From an uncultured Pelagibacteraceae bacterium (GTDB lineage: Bacteria > Pseudomonadota > Alphaproteobacteria > Pelagibacterales > Pelagibacteraceae): a stretch of 64,000 bases of DNA. Under the pieces are notes generated by a model. The model searched no databases, was not told where the DNA came from, and was given only the letters and a program-made list of their open reading frames with translations. Of the stretch, positions 1 through 8,926 are shown in pieces. Both the position numbers and the translations under genes were made by a program. Position 1 is the first letter of the stretch; each line of letters opens with the position of its first letter. The stretch covers positions 1 through 64,000 of the forward strand of contig CACOPK010000003.1 in the NCBI GenBank assembly GCA_902629075.1, written 5' to 3'.

Positions 1-1
1 T

Positions 2-487
2 CCAAGAAGTTTAGGAACTCAAATTGACGATTCTATTATGGATAAAAGTTTAGATGCAAAACTTATTGCAACAAATAAAAACTATTTTTTAAATGTTAAA
101 ACTAAAATTATTGATGGAAGAATATTTATTACTGGCAAAGTTGACACGGTAGAAGAAAAACTTAATATAACTAAAATGGCCTGGGAGACAAAAGGTGCCA
201 GATCAGTAAAAAATGATTTAAAAATAAAAGATGAATTCAATTTTAAACAATCAGCTAAGGATATTCTGATTACCTCACAATTAAGATCTGCTTTGATATT
301 TAACAAGAAAACTAAAGCTGTAAACTATAATATCGACACATATAAGGAGAAAATTTATATTTATGGTATTGCAGAGTCATCTGAAGAAAGAGATGAAGTA
401 ATTAAAGAAGCGAAAGAAATCCTAGATGTTGAAGATGTAATAGCAAGTATATTGCTTGTCGATGATTTGAGAATTCAAAAGAATTAA
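2..487 (+). CDS. BON-domain protein (DolP/YraP/OsmY-like), 5' truncated by window edge
   Basis: The frame is open from base 2 with no start codon before the window edge, and the residues before the first Met (PRSLGTQIDDSI) look like the usual lead-in to a BON repeat, so the true start lies upstream. Two BON repeats of about 60-70 residues follow each other (I-DGRIFITGKV and Y-KEKIYIYGIA are the central strands). Known two-BON proteins of this kind are secreted or outer-membrane lipoproteins that bind phospholipid and support envelope integrity. The signal peptide and lipobox that would prove this are outside the window. The gene ends exactly where the convergent malic enzyme gene ends. The family call is firm; the cellular role is inferred. 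Confidence 0.85.
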   Translation, partial: PRSLGTQIDDSIMDKSLDAKLIATNKNYFLNVKTKIIDGRIFITGKVDTVEEKLNITKMAWETKGARSVKNDLKIKDEFNFKQSAKDILITSQLRSALIFNKKTKAVNYNIDTYKEKIYIYGIAESSEERDEVIKEAKEILDVEDVIASILLVDDLRIQKN

Positions 488-2770
488 TTATTTTTTATAA
501 TCGATTATTTCAGCCGAATATGCGGCTACTGAAGCTAGATTTAATATTTCAGAAGTTGAGGTTCTTAAAGGCGCTATTTCAATTGGCTCTGCCAATCCAA
601 TTAGAAGAGGTCCAATTACTTTTGCTCTACTCATTGATTTAATAAGTTTAAAAGAGATTGCAGATGCATGAAGACCTGGCATGATTAAAATGTTTGCATT
701 TCCAACTATTTCGGAGAATGGATAAAGTTCCTTAAAAATTTCTTCTAACGCTACATCAGGTTGCATTTCTCCATCATATTTGAAATCAACTTTACTTTTA
801 TTTAAAATTTCAACAGCTTCCCTAACTTTTGTAGTTCTTTCGGTAGTTGGCTGACCAAAAGTAGAATGAGATAAAAATGCTACCTTGGGGTCCATTCCAA
901 ATAATCTTGCAATTCTCGCAGACGATTTAGCTATATTGGCTAATTGATTTGAATTTGGCCATTCATTAACTGCTGTATCAGCTATCAAAACTGTTTTTCC
1001 TCTGTTTACAACTAAATTAAGACCAAAAATTATTTCACCTGGCCTTGCGTTTACTACTGTTGAAACTTTTTCTAATGATGAAGAATATCTTCTTGTATTA
1101 CCTGTCACCATAGCATCAGCGTCTCCACAAGATACCATACATGTTGCCCATATAACTCGATCGTTTCTTACTAGTTTATCACAATCTCTTTCCAATAAAC
1201 CTTGTTCTCTTTGAAGTTTATTAAATAAATAATTAGTATATTTTTTTCTTTTTTCTTTATCAGTTGAATTTACAATTTCTATATCTAGATTTTCATTATA
1301 ACCGATTTCTGCTAATTTTTTTTTAACAAGCTCCTCTTTTGCAACTAAAATTGGAATTCCTAAACCACTATTTTTAAAAGCTATGGCAGCCTTTAAGTTG
1401 TTTTCATCTTCGCCATCTGCAAAAACAACTTTTTTTTGTTTTTTCTTTATTAAAGAGTTTATTCCTTGCATTACAGTTACTGAGGGATCTAATCTATTCT
1501 TTAGTTGATCTGCGTATAAATCAAAATCTTCAATTTTCTTTCTTGCTACACCTGTTTTTATAGCAGCTTTTGCAACAGCTACTGGAATTACATTAATTAA
1601 TCTTGGATCAAATGTTGATGGTATAATATATTCTTTTCCATATATAGGTCTCATTCCACCCATAGCAGAAGCAACTTCATCTGGCACTCTTTCCCGTGCA
1701 AGATTTGCTATAGCATTAGCAGCAGCAACTTTCATCTCTTCATTAATTGTTTTTGCTCTAACATCTAATGCTCCTCTAAAAATATATGGAAATCCTATAA
1801 GATTATTTACTTGATTGGGATAGTCTGATCGACCAGTAGCTATGATTGCATCCGATCTTACACTCTCTACTTTTTCAGGAGTAATTTCAGGATCAGGATT
1901 TGCACAAGCAAAGATAATTGGATTTTTTGCCATTGATTTTACCATATCTGTTGTTAAGGCATCTTTAGCCGATAACCCTAAAAAAACATCAGCACCATTT
2001 ATTGCTTCAGCTAATGTTCTCGATTTTGTTTCTATAGCATGTTTAGATTTCCATTGATCCAATTTGTCTCTACCACGATAGATTACTCCTTTACGATCAC
2101 ACATAATTAAATTTCCATTTTTGACACCTGAATTTTTGAATAATTCTGTGCAAGCAAGTGCAGATGCTCCAGCTCCATTTACAACAACTTTAATATCATT
2201 TATTGATTTACCAGTTATATCCAATGCATTTATCAATGCAGCTGTAGTTATAATTGCAGTTCCATGCTGGTCGTCATGAAATACTGGAATATCGACAAGT
2301 TCTTTCAATTTTTCTTCTATAATAAAACAGTCTGGAGCAGCAATATCTTCAAGGTTTATTCCTCCAAATGTACAAGCTATATTTTTTATTGTATTTATAA
2401 TTTCTTCGTTATTTCTACTATCAACTTCAATATCTATAGAGTCTATATCTGCAAACCTTTTAAAAAGAACTGCCTTACCTTCCATCACAGGCTTTGATGC
2501 AGTTGCGCCAAGGTTACCCAATCCTAAGATTGCAGATCCATTACTTATTACCGCTACAAGATTTCCTTTTGATGTATAATCATAAGCTAAATTTTCATCT
2601 TTGCTAATTTCCATTACAGGAGATGCAACCCCAGGAGAATATGCAAGAGCCAAGTCTCTTTTTGTTGTCATTGGCTTTGAAGGGTTAATCTCAATTTTTC
2701 CTTGTTTTCCTAATGAATGGTAATCCAAAGCCTCTTTTGTTGTGTAATGTTCAATTTTGTTTTTTTTCAT
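488..2770 (-). CDS. maeB: NADP-dependent malic enzyme with C-terminal phosphotransacetylase-like domain
   Basis: This is a full-length 760-residue protein of the large MaeB type. Residues about 20-155 form the malic N-terminal domain. The NAD(P)-binding malic domain follows, with VFHDDQHGTAI near residue 165 and a NGAGASALAC nucleotide-binding loop near 197. From about residue 430 to the end is a phosphate acetyl/butyryltransferase-like domain. The enzyme decarboxylates malate to pyruvate and yields NADPH; in related proteins the PTA-like domain is regulatory (acetyl-CoA binding) and not catalytic. It is divergent from murJ across a 50-bp gap that must hold both promoters. Nothing looks truncated. 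Confidence 0.96.
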   Translation of the reverse strand: MKKNKIEHYTTKEALDYHSLGKQGKIEINPSKPMTTKRDLALAYSPGVASPVMEISKDENLAYDYTSKGNLVAVISNGSAILGLGNLGATASKPVMEGKAVLFKRFADIDSIDIEVDSRNNEEIINTIKNIACTFGGINLEDIAAPDCFIIEEKLKELVDIPVFHDDQHGTAIITTAALINALDITGKSINDIKVVVNGAGASALACTELFKNSGVKNGNLIMCDRKGVIYRGRDKLDQWKSKHAIETKSRTLAEAINGADVFLGLSAKDALTTDMVKSMAKNPIIFACANPDPEITPEKVESVRSDAIIATGRSDYPNQVNNLIGFPYIFRGALDVRAKTINEEMKVAAANAIANLARERVPDEVASAMGGMRPIYGKEYIIPSTFDPRLINVIPVAVAKAAIKTGVARKKIEDFDLYADQLKNRLDPSVTVMQGINSLIKKKQKKVVFADGEDENNLKAAIAFKNSGLGIPILVAKEELVKKKLAEIGYNENLDIEIVNSTDKEKRKKYTNYLFNKLQREQGLLERDCDKLVRNDRVIWATCMVSCGDADAMVTGNTRRYSSSLEKVSTVVNARPGEIIFGLNLVVNRGKTVLIADTAVNEWPNSNQLANIAKSSARIARLFGMDPKVAFLSHSTFGQPTTERTTKVREAVEILNKSKVDFKYDGEMQPDVALEEIFKELYPFSEIVGNANILIMPGLHASAISFKLIKSMSRAKVIGPLLIGLAEPIEIAPLRTSTSEILNLASVAAYSAEIIDYKK

Positions 2771-2820
2771 TTGATTTAATTAGATATACAAATAGAGCTA
2801 AATTAAGACTAATATGATTT

Positions 2821-4350
2821 ATGAACTTAATTAAGTCAACAGGTACATTTAGTATCTTTGTTATAATCAGCAGAGTTCTTGGTTATTTAAGAGATGTTTT
2901 GATTGCTATTTATTTAGGCTCAGGACCTATCGCAGATGCATTTTTCGTAGCTTTTAGAATTCCAAATACATTTAGAAGACTTTTTGCCGAAGGATCTTTT
3001 AATGCTGCATTTGTACCAGGTTACTCCTCAGAATTAGTAAAAGGAAAACTAAATGCTAAAAAATTTGCCAATGATGTTTTTAATTTTTTAATGTTTGGAC
3101 TTTTATTAATAGTTATAATTGTTGAGATTTTAATGCCTGGTTTTATTTATTTAATTGCTCCAGGTTTTTATGAAGACCAGAGTAAATTGGAATTAACAAC
3201 TTTATTAACTAGAATTACATTTCCTTTCTTGCTTTTTATAAGTCTAGCATCCTTTTTTTCAGCAATATTAAATTCTCATAACAAGTTTGGTATAGCTGCT
3301 GCTGCTCCAATTATTTTAAATTTAATTTTAATTTTAATTATTTTTATAGAAAAAAAATCAAATGACGATCTTGTAATATATTTGTCTTATGGAGTTTCAT
3401 TAGCAGGGTTAATACAGCTAATATTTGTTTATTATTTTGCAAAAAAATATTTTGACCCAAATTTATATTTCAAATTAAGAGTATCAAAGAAAATAAAAAT
3501 ATTTTTTAGCAAATTTTTACCAGGTATTTTCTCTTCAGGAGTTACTCAAATAAATATTCTTATAGGTACGATTATTGCATCATTTCAAGCGAGCGCTGTT
3601 TCATATCTTTATTTTGCTGACAGAATTTACCAAATAAATCTAGCTATAGCTGGAATTGCAATTGGAACAGTTATTTTACCTAATCTGAGTAGATACATAA
3701 AAACAAGTAATAAAAAAAAAATTGATTTTATTCAAAATAAATCATTCGAACTATGTCTTTTTTTAAGTCTCCCAGCATCAATGGCATTAGTTGTTGGGTC
3801 TAATGAAATTACTTCTGCATTATTTGGCTATGGTGCTTTTGACATTTTAAGTGTTTCAAATTCAGCAAAAGCTTTATATTATTTTGCATTAGGATTGCCA
3901 GCATTTGCAATCATAAAAGTTTTTTCAACTTTTCTATTTGCAAGAGGTAATACAAAATCACCGTTTTACTATTCTTTTATTTCAGTTTTAATTAATATTT
4001 CTATAAGCGTTATATTTTTTAAAGATATAGGTTTTATAATAATTCCAATAGCAACTACTATTTCGTCTTGGATAAATGTATTATTATTATTTTCAAAATT
4101 ATATATAAACGATTATTTCAAACTTAAAAATATTTTAAGTATCTCAAACTTAAAGATTATTGTCGTTTCCATAATTTCAATATCATTATTTCAAATATTT
4201 ATAAATTTGCTTAGTGAATATTTAGTTTATGATAGTGAATTGAAATTATTCACTATAATTGCTTTAGTAATTATTACTCTTTTTATTTATATTTTAATAT
4301 CATTATTAACAAAAACATTTAAATATTCGGATATTAAATTAAAATATTAA
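2821..4350 (+). CDS. murJ: Lipid II flippase MurJ (MviN family)
   Basis: A 509-residue polytopic membrane protein with many hydrophobic segments, consistent with the 14 helices of MurJ. The N-terminus has the family pattern S-RVLGYLRD followed by [31 protein letters not shown], which is diagnostic for the MviN/MurJ group of the MOP exporter superfamily. The protein moves lipid-linked peptidoglycan precursor across the inner membrane. It starts with ATG 50 bp from the divergent malic enzyme start and is followed after 2 bp by trpS, so the two are probably co-transcribed. The length is typical of the family. Confidence 0.95.
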   Translation: MNLIKSTGTFSIFVIISRVLGYLRDVLIAIYLGSGPIADAFFVAFRIPNTFRRLFAEGSFNAAFVPGYSSELVKGKLNAKKFANDVFNFLMFGLLLIVIIVEILMPGFIYLIAPGFYEDQSKLELTTLLTRITFPFLLFISLASFFSAILNSHNKFGIAAAAPIILNLILILIIFIEKKSNDDLVIYLSYGVSLAGLIQLIFVYYFAKKYFDPNLYFKLRVSKKIKIFFSKFLPGIFSSGVTQINILIGTIIASFQASAVSYLYFADRIYQINLAIAGIAIGTVILPNLSRYIKTSNKKKIDFIQNKSFELCLFLSLPASMALVVGSNEITSALFGYGAFDILSVSNSAKALYYFALGLPAFAIIKVFSTFLFARGNTKSPFYYSFISVLINISISVIFFKDIGFIIIPIATTISSWINVLLLFSKLYINDYFKLKNILSISNLKIIVVSIISISLFQIFINLLSEYLVYDSELKLFTIIALVIITLFIYILISLLTKTFKYSDIKLKY

Positions 4351-4352
4351 TT

Positions 4353-5354
4353 ATGAGCAAAAAAATCTTTTCCGGAGTTCAACCCACAGGAAATCTTCAT
4401 TTAGGGAACTACATAGGTGCTATTAAAAATTTTGTAAATTTACAAAACGATTCTAATAACTTTTGTATTTATTGTGTGGTAGATCTCCACGCAATTACAG
4501 TTAAACAAACTCCAAAAGAATTAAAAAAAAATATAAGAGAAACAACGGCAGCTTTTATTGCTAGTGGGCTTGATTTTAAAAAAAGTATAATTTTTAATCA
4601 ATCGATGGTTTCTGCTCATTCGGAAGGATCTTGGATTTTAAGCTGTGTTGCACGAATGGGTTGGTTAAATAGAATGACACAATTCAAGGAAAAGGCAGGA
4701 AAAGATAAAGAAAAAGCGAGTGTAGGACTTTATATATATCCAATACTTATGGCAGCAGATATTCTTCTATACGATGCAACCCATGTTCCTGTTGGAGAAG
4801 ATCAAAAACAGCATTTAGAGCTTGCTAGAGATATTGCTAATAAATTTAATTTAGACTTTGATTCATCAAATTTTCTTATTGCACCAGAGCCCTTGATACA
4901 AAAAAATTTTGCAAGAATAATGAGTTTAAAAGATGGTCAGAAAAAAATGAGTAAGTCAGACCCCTCAGATTTAAGTAGAATAAATTTAAACGATACTAAA
5001 GATCAAATATTTAATAAAATAAAAAAAGCTAAAACAGATACTATGCCAATTCCTGAAAATGAAAATCAACTATCAAATAGACCAGAGGCACAAAATTTAT
5101 TAGGGATTTATTCTTGCTTAAATGATCAGCCATTATTTGAAACTATCAACGAGTTTTCAGGGAAAAATTTTTCTGAGTTTAAGGATAAACTAGCTAACTT
5201 AGTAGTTGATAAAATCTCACCTATATCTTCAGAAATAAATAAATTACTTAAAGATGAAAATTTTATAGATAAAGTTTTAAATGATGGAGCCGAAAGAGCA
5301 GGTGAAATTGCAGAAAAAAAAATTAAGGATATAAAAAAAATCATTGGTTTTTAA
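4353..5354 (+). CDS. trpS: Tryptophanyl-tRNA synthetase
   Basis: A 333-residue class I aminoacyl-tRNA synthetase that charges tRNA-Trp. The HIGH-equivalent is in [18 protein letters not shown] at the N-terminus, and the KMSKS loop is intact ([13 protein letters not shown], about residue 195). The middle of the protein has the TrpRS hallmark [34 protein letters not shown]. The length is normal for the compact bacterial form. It follows murJ at 2 bp and is followed 47 bp later by the Nfu gene. Confidence 0.97.
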   Translation: MSKKIFSGVQPTGNLHLGNYIGAIKNFVNLQNDSNNFCIYCVVDLHAITVKQTPKELKKNIRETTAAFIASGLDFKKSIIFNQSMVSAHSEGSWILSCVARMGWLNRMTQFKEKAGKDKEKASVGLYIYPILMAADILLYDATHVPVGEDQKQHLELARDIANKFNLDFDSSNFLIAPEPLIQKNFARIMSLKDGQKKMSKSDPSDLSRINLNDTKDQIFNKIKKAKTDTMPIPENENQLSNRPEAQNLLGIYSCLNDQPLFETINEFSGKNFSEFKDKLANLVVDKISPISSEINKLLKDENFIDKVLNDGAERAGEIAEKKIKDIKKIIGF

Positions 5355-5401
5355 CAACAAAAATCTCTTTAAAAATTTTTTTTTGTATTTATATACAGTA
5401 T

Positions 5402-5944
5402 ATGTTTGTTCAAACTTTAAATACACCGAATCCTAACTCGCTTAAGTTTTTGCCAGGTGAAAAAGTTTCACTATCAGGACCGTTAGAAATTACTGATAAA
5501 AATCAAACAACTAATGAGTTGATAAGAAACATATTGTCAGTGAATGGTGTAAATGGAATCTTTCTTTCAGATGATTTTTTAACAGTAAATAAAGATCAAG
5601 AAAAGAATTGGGAAGATATTAAACATATTATAATTTCTTTTATTAATGAATATTATTCAAATGGAAAAAAATTCATTTATGAGAATAAGTCAGAAAAAGA
5701 TAATCAAGAAAACTTAGATGAAATTGAAATAAAAATAATTAAAATTTTGGAAACAAAAATAAGACCAGCAGTTGCAAGAGATGGTGGAGATATTAAATTT
5801 AAAGAGTACAAAGATGGAAAAGTAAAAGTAGAAATGCAAGGTAGCTGTTCTGGCTGTCCAAGTTCAACCTTGACGTTAAAACGGGGTGTAGAAAATTTGC
5901 TAAAACATTATATACCAGAAGTTACTGAAGTCATTCCGGTTTAA
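5402..5944 (+). CDS. NfuA/Nfu-type iron-sulfur cluster carrier protein
   Basis: A 180-residue protein with two recognisable domains. Residues 1-88 match the Nfu N-terminal domain (MFVQTLNTPNPNSLKFLPG is very characteristic). Residues about 105-180 form the NifU-like C-terminal domain, with the CxxC cluster ligands in GSCSGCPSSTLTLKRGVE. Such proteins receive a [4Fe-4S] cluster from the SUF scaffold and pass it to client enzymes in the cytoplasm; here MiaB is a plausible nearby client. It is followed by the Bax-like gene at 11 bp. Confidence 0.93.
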   Translation: MFVQTLNTPNPNSLKFLPGEKVSLSGPLEITDKNQTTNELIRNILSVNGVNGIFLSDDFLTVNKDQEKNWEDIKHIIISFINEYYSNGKKFIYENKSEKDNQENLDEIEIKIIKILETKIRPAVARDGGDIKFKEYKDGKVKVEMQGSCSGCPSSTLTLKRGVENLLKHYIPEVTEVIPV

Positions 5945-5955
5945 TAAATAATTTT

Positions 5956-7110
5956 ATGTTAAAAGATATTAAAATTAAAAATATAGATATCAGATTATTA
6001 AGAAAAATTCTTTCTAAGAAAGGATTTTTATTGTCAAAAAAATCTATAGTAAAAAAAAATTCAAGCCTTCAAAACTTATACAAAATTAGTCTCTTCTCTT
6101 TATTTATAATTTCATTTTTTTATTTACTGCCACCCTCAGCTAAATATATTAGTGAAACATTTAAGCCAAGCTTAGAGATAGAGAATTCTTCAAATCAAAA
6201 ACTTACACAGGTTTTAGAAGGAAAAAATATTGACGATATAATCAACGATGAAAAAAATAATTTTACTGATCAAGATTTAGTTTATCAAGAGCTATATGGG
6301 GAAGTTACAGAAGAAGATTCTTTAGAGACTGGTGTGAGATTAAAAGCATCAGTATTATATCAACTTTTTGAAGATACAAACTATAAATTAAGTGACGTAA
6401 GAATAAACAAAATTGCGAAACCAGTTGAAATAGGAAAATTACCTTATGAGTTAAAACAAATTCAGAACACAAAAAAAAGAAAAGAATTATTTATTCAAAT
6501 TGTTTTACCATTAATTCTTGAGGAAAATAATAAGATTCTTCTAGATAGAAAAAAACTTTTTGCAATTCTTAATAAAAATAACAATTCCAATTCTGACAAT
6601 GAGTGGTTAAAAAAGAAATTCAAACAATATGGTGTTGCAAATAAAGATTTACCAACCTTAAAGAGAAGAATGGATATTATCCCTCCTTCCATGGCTATCG
6701 CACAAGCAGCAAAAGAGACAGGATGGGGAACTTCAAGGTTTGCACTTGAAGGAAACGCACTTTTTGGACAGTGGACTTATACAGATAAAGGAATAAAGCC
6801 TGCGGCTGCTGAAGCAGGCACAACACATAAGGTAATGATGTTCAATGTTTTAAAATCATCAGTAAGAGCCTATACCAGAAATTTAAATACTCATAAGTCT
6901 TACCGAAAAATGAGATACATCAGAGCAATACAGAGAGATAACTTTGGCAAATTAAACAGTTTAGAGTTGGTTAATCATCTAGATCAATATGCCGAAACAG
7001 GAAAAAAATATATCATTGTGTTAAAACAAATTATTGAGCAAAATAAATTAGTAGATTTTGATGATGTAAAAATTCTTCCGAATAGTGAAGCTGTAAAGAA
7101 TTTAATCTAA
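5956..7110 (+). CDS. Bax-like membrane-anchored glucosaminidase-domain protein
   Basis: A 384-residue protein with a basic N-terminus, one transmembrane segment at about residues 48-65 (ISLFSLFIISFFYLLPP) and a C-terminal glucosaminidase domain (about 240-360). The domain has the conserved PPSMAIAQAAKETGWGTSRF and GNALFGQW patterns; the Glu in AAKETGWG is the expected catalytic acid. The family (E. coli Bax, Pfam glucosaminidase) is expected to cut peptidoglycan glycan strands, and the topology places the domain in the periplasm. The last 4 bp overlap the end of the convergent deacetylase gene. The biological role is not settled in this family, so no cell-division function is claimed. Confidence 0.85.
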   Translation: MLKDIKIKNIDIRLLRKILSKKGFLLSKKSIVKKNSSLQNLYKISLFSLFIISFFYLLPPSAKYISETFKPSLEIENSSNQKLTQVLEGKNIDDIINDEKNNFTDQDLVYQELYGEVTEEDSLETGVRLKASVLYQLFEDTNYKLSDVRINKIAKPVEIGKLPYELKQIQNTKKRKELFIQIVLPLILEENNKILLDRKKLFAILNKNNNSNSDNEWLKKKFKQYGVANKDLPTLKRRMDIIPPSMAIAQAAKETGWGTSRFALEGNALFGQWTYTDKGIKPAAAEAGTTHKVMMFNVLKSSVRAYTRNLNTHKSYRKMRYIRAIQRDNFGKLNSLELVNHLDQYAETGKKYIIVLKQIIEQNKLVDFDDVKILPNSEAVKNLI

Positions 7111-8168
7111 TTATCTTTAATACTTTTAATAACAAATTGAACTCCAAACCATCTCCATCCAACGTTATCTTTAACGGAGCAGTTTATTCTCCCTCTTCTA
7201 GTATTAAATTTGTCTCGAAAAATAATTTTTAAAATATTATTATTTATTTCTAATTTTGAGTTATCCCAACCTTTGCCTTCATTTGAAAAACAATTAATAT
7301 TATTTATATTTTGTTCATCAAAAAATTCTACTTTCATCTCAGGAGGATTATTTTTTTCAATTAACTTATCTTCAGGAAAGACTTTTTTATATTGTAAAGG
7401 TAAAAGCTTAACTAAAAATTTAAACCTATCTAAATCACCGTATTTTTCGTTAATAGGAAATCTTGGTAGTTCATATTTATCTTTATTTAAATCTATTACA
7501 CCTGAATGCTGACCAAATGCAAAATCAAAATGTTTACTTATAAATTTTTTTTGTATGGAACTCCATTCTCCAAAAGGATAAGAAAAAAAAATAGGATTAT
7601 AACCTAATTTAGAATTAAATATTTCTATAGATTTTATTATATCCCTCTCAAATTCATTAAAGCTGAAATTTACTAAATAATCGTGTGAATGGGAATGATT
7701 ACCAATTGTAACAAAATCATATTGTTCAATGTCCTTTATTTTATTCCAATCCATGTAACCATTTTTTCCAATTGCTTCAGTTGAAATGAAAATTAAAAAA
7801 GGTATTTTATTTTCTTTTAAATAAGGCCAGGCATTTTCATAAAATGAATCATAGCCATCATCTATCGTTAACAAAATTTTTTTTTCTAATTTTACATCTG
7901 AAAATACTTCAGGTAGCAACTTAGCATCTAAAAAATTATATCCAGAATTTTTAATAATATTTATATGTTCTTTAAAAATACTCATTTGAATATTTGTTGA
8001 TGGATATTTTTTTTCATTAAATCTATGATACATTATAGAAACAATTCCTTTCTCATTGGTGAAATATTTACTATAAGTTTCAGAATGTACTTTTTCTAAT
8101 GGAATAAAAAAAATTATGAATAATTTAATAATTGATACTACTGGACAGAAAATTTTCTTAATATTCAT
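7107..8168 (-). CDS. Secreted polysaccharide deacetylase (NodB family)
   Basis: A 353-residue protein with an N-terminal hydrophobic segment ending near VHSETYS, consistent with export or membrane anchoring. A NodB homology domain follows: LLTIDDGYDSF (catalytic and metal Asp) near residue 100 and NHSHSHDYL (metal His) near 158. The family removes N- or O-acetyl groups from cell-surface glycans; the substrate here cannot be read from sequence. Residues after about 270 form an extra C-terminal region I do not recognise. The first 53 bp overlap the start of tsaB on the other strand. No ATG, GTG or TTG codon follows in the first 21 codons, so the overlap appears real. Confidence 0.85.
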   Translation of the reverse strand: MNIKKIFCPVVSIIKLFIIFFIPLEKVHSETYSKYFTNEKGIVSIMYHRFNEKKYPSTNIQMSIFKEHINIIKNSGYNFLDAKLLPEVFSDVKLEKKILLTIDDGYDSFYENAWPYLKENKIPFLIFISTEAIGKNGYMDWNKIKDIEQYDFVTIGNHSHSHDYLVNFSFNEFERDIIKSIEIFNSKLGYNPIFFSYPFGEWSSIQKKFISKHFDFAFGQHSGVIDLNKDKYELPRFPINEKYGDLDRFKFLVKLLPLQYKKVFPEDKLIEKNNPPEMKVEFFDEQNINNINCFSNEGKGWDNSKLEINNNILKIIFRDKFNTRRGRINCSVKDNVGWRWFGVQFVIKSIKDN

Positions 8169-8493
8169 AAGTAAAGATAAAGAATATAATATTAAGCACG
8201 ATAACAGTAGAGAAAATTTTGATGAAATGGTAAAATTAGTTTTTGATTTTATTAAGGAAAATCATATTGATTTATTAAAAATTGATAATGTGTTTGTAAA
8301 TCAAGGACCTGGAAAATATACAAGTATAAGATCAGCAATAAGTATTGTAAAAGCTCTCAAGATGTCAAAAAAAATAAATATATATGGTTATTATTCCACT
8401 CAGATTGCTAATAATGACTATAAAATTTTGTTAAAATTATTAGAAGAAGGAAGGTTGACAAAAGATTTTATTCAACCAAAATATTCAAATTAA
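8116..8493 (+). CDS. tsaB: Short TsaB-like tRNA N6-threonylcarbamoyladenosine biosynthesis protein
   Basis: The N-terminus (MNNLIIDTTGQKIFLIF) matches the ASKHA phosphate-1 strand of TsaB, and VFVNQGPGKYTSIRSAIS matches the family signature GPGSFTGLR. TsaB acts with TsaD and TsaE to transfer threonylcarbamoyl to A37 of ANN-reading tRNAs. At 125 residues the protein is roughly half the usual length (about 220-230), so the second ASKHA lobe is almost entirely missing, although the tail IQPKYSN resembles the usual end of the family. It precedes fur by 7 bp. rimI, often found between these two genes, is absent. The start overlaps the deacetylase start on the opposite strand. Confidence 0.8.
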   Translation: MNNLIIDTTGQKIFLIFISKDKEYNIKHDNSRENFDEMVKLVFDFIKENHIDLLKIDNVFVNQGPGKYTSIRSAISIVKALKMSKKINIYGYYSTQIANNDYKILLKLLEEGRLTKDFIQPKYSN

Positions 8494-8500
8494 TATTATT

Positions 8501-8926
8501 ATGACAGAAACAATAGAACAAAAGTGTATTAATAAAGGCGTTAAATTAACAGAGCAAAGAAAAATTATAGCCAAAATAATTTCAGAGTCTAAAGAGGAAT
8601 ATGGAGAGTCAGATCATCCAGATGTAGATGAATTATATAAAAGAGTATCAAAAATAGACTCAAAAATTAGCATTGCGACAGTTTATAGAACAGTGAAACT
8701 TTTTGAGGAAGCAGGTATTCTTGCAAAGCATGATTTTAAAGGTGGAAAGGCAAGATATGAAGCGATGGTAGAAAGTCACCATGATCATTTAATTGATGTT
8801 AAAACTGGAGAGATAATAGAATTTGTTGATGAAGAAATAGAAAAACTTCAAAAAAAAGTTGCAGAAAAATATGGTTATGAACTTGTAGATCATAAGCTGG
8901 AACTTTATGGTGTAAAAAAAAAATAA
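8501..8926 (+). CDS. fur: Fur-family metalloregulator (Fur/Mur type)
   Basis: A 141-residue Fur-superfamily repressor. The winged-helix DNA-binding part contains KLTEQRKIIAKII and the recognition segment SIATVYRTVKLFEEAGIL. The dimerisation/metal part contains ESHHDHLIDVKTGEIIEFVDEEIE. It has no CxxC pairs, as is common for alphaproteobacterial Fur/Mur. In this class the orthologue may sense manganese (Mur) as much as iron. A second family member, Irr, lies at 24.3 kb. miaB begins directly after the stop codon, so fur and miaB are likely co-transcribed. Confidence 0.92.
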   Translation: MTETIEQKCINKGVKLTEQRKIIAKIISESKEEYGESDHPDVDELYKRVSKIDSKISIATVYRTVKLFEEAGILAKHDFKGGKARYEAMVESHHDHLIDVKTGEIIEFVDEEIEKLQKKVAEKYGYELVDHKLELYGVKKK

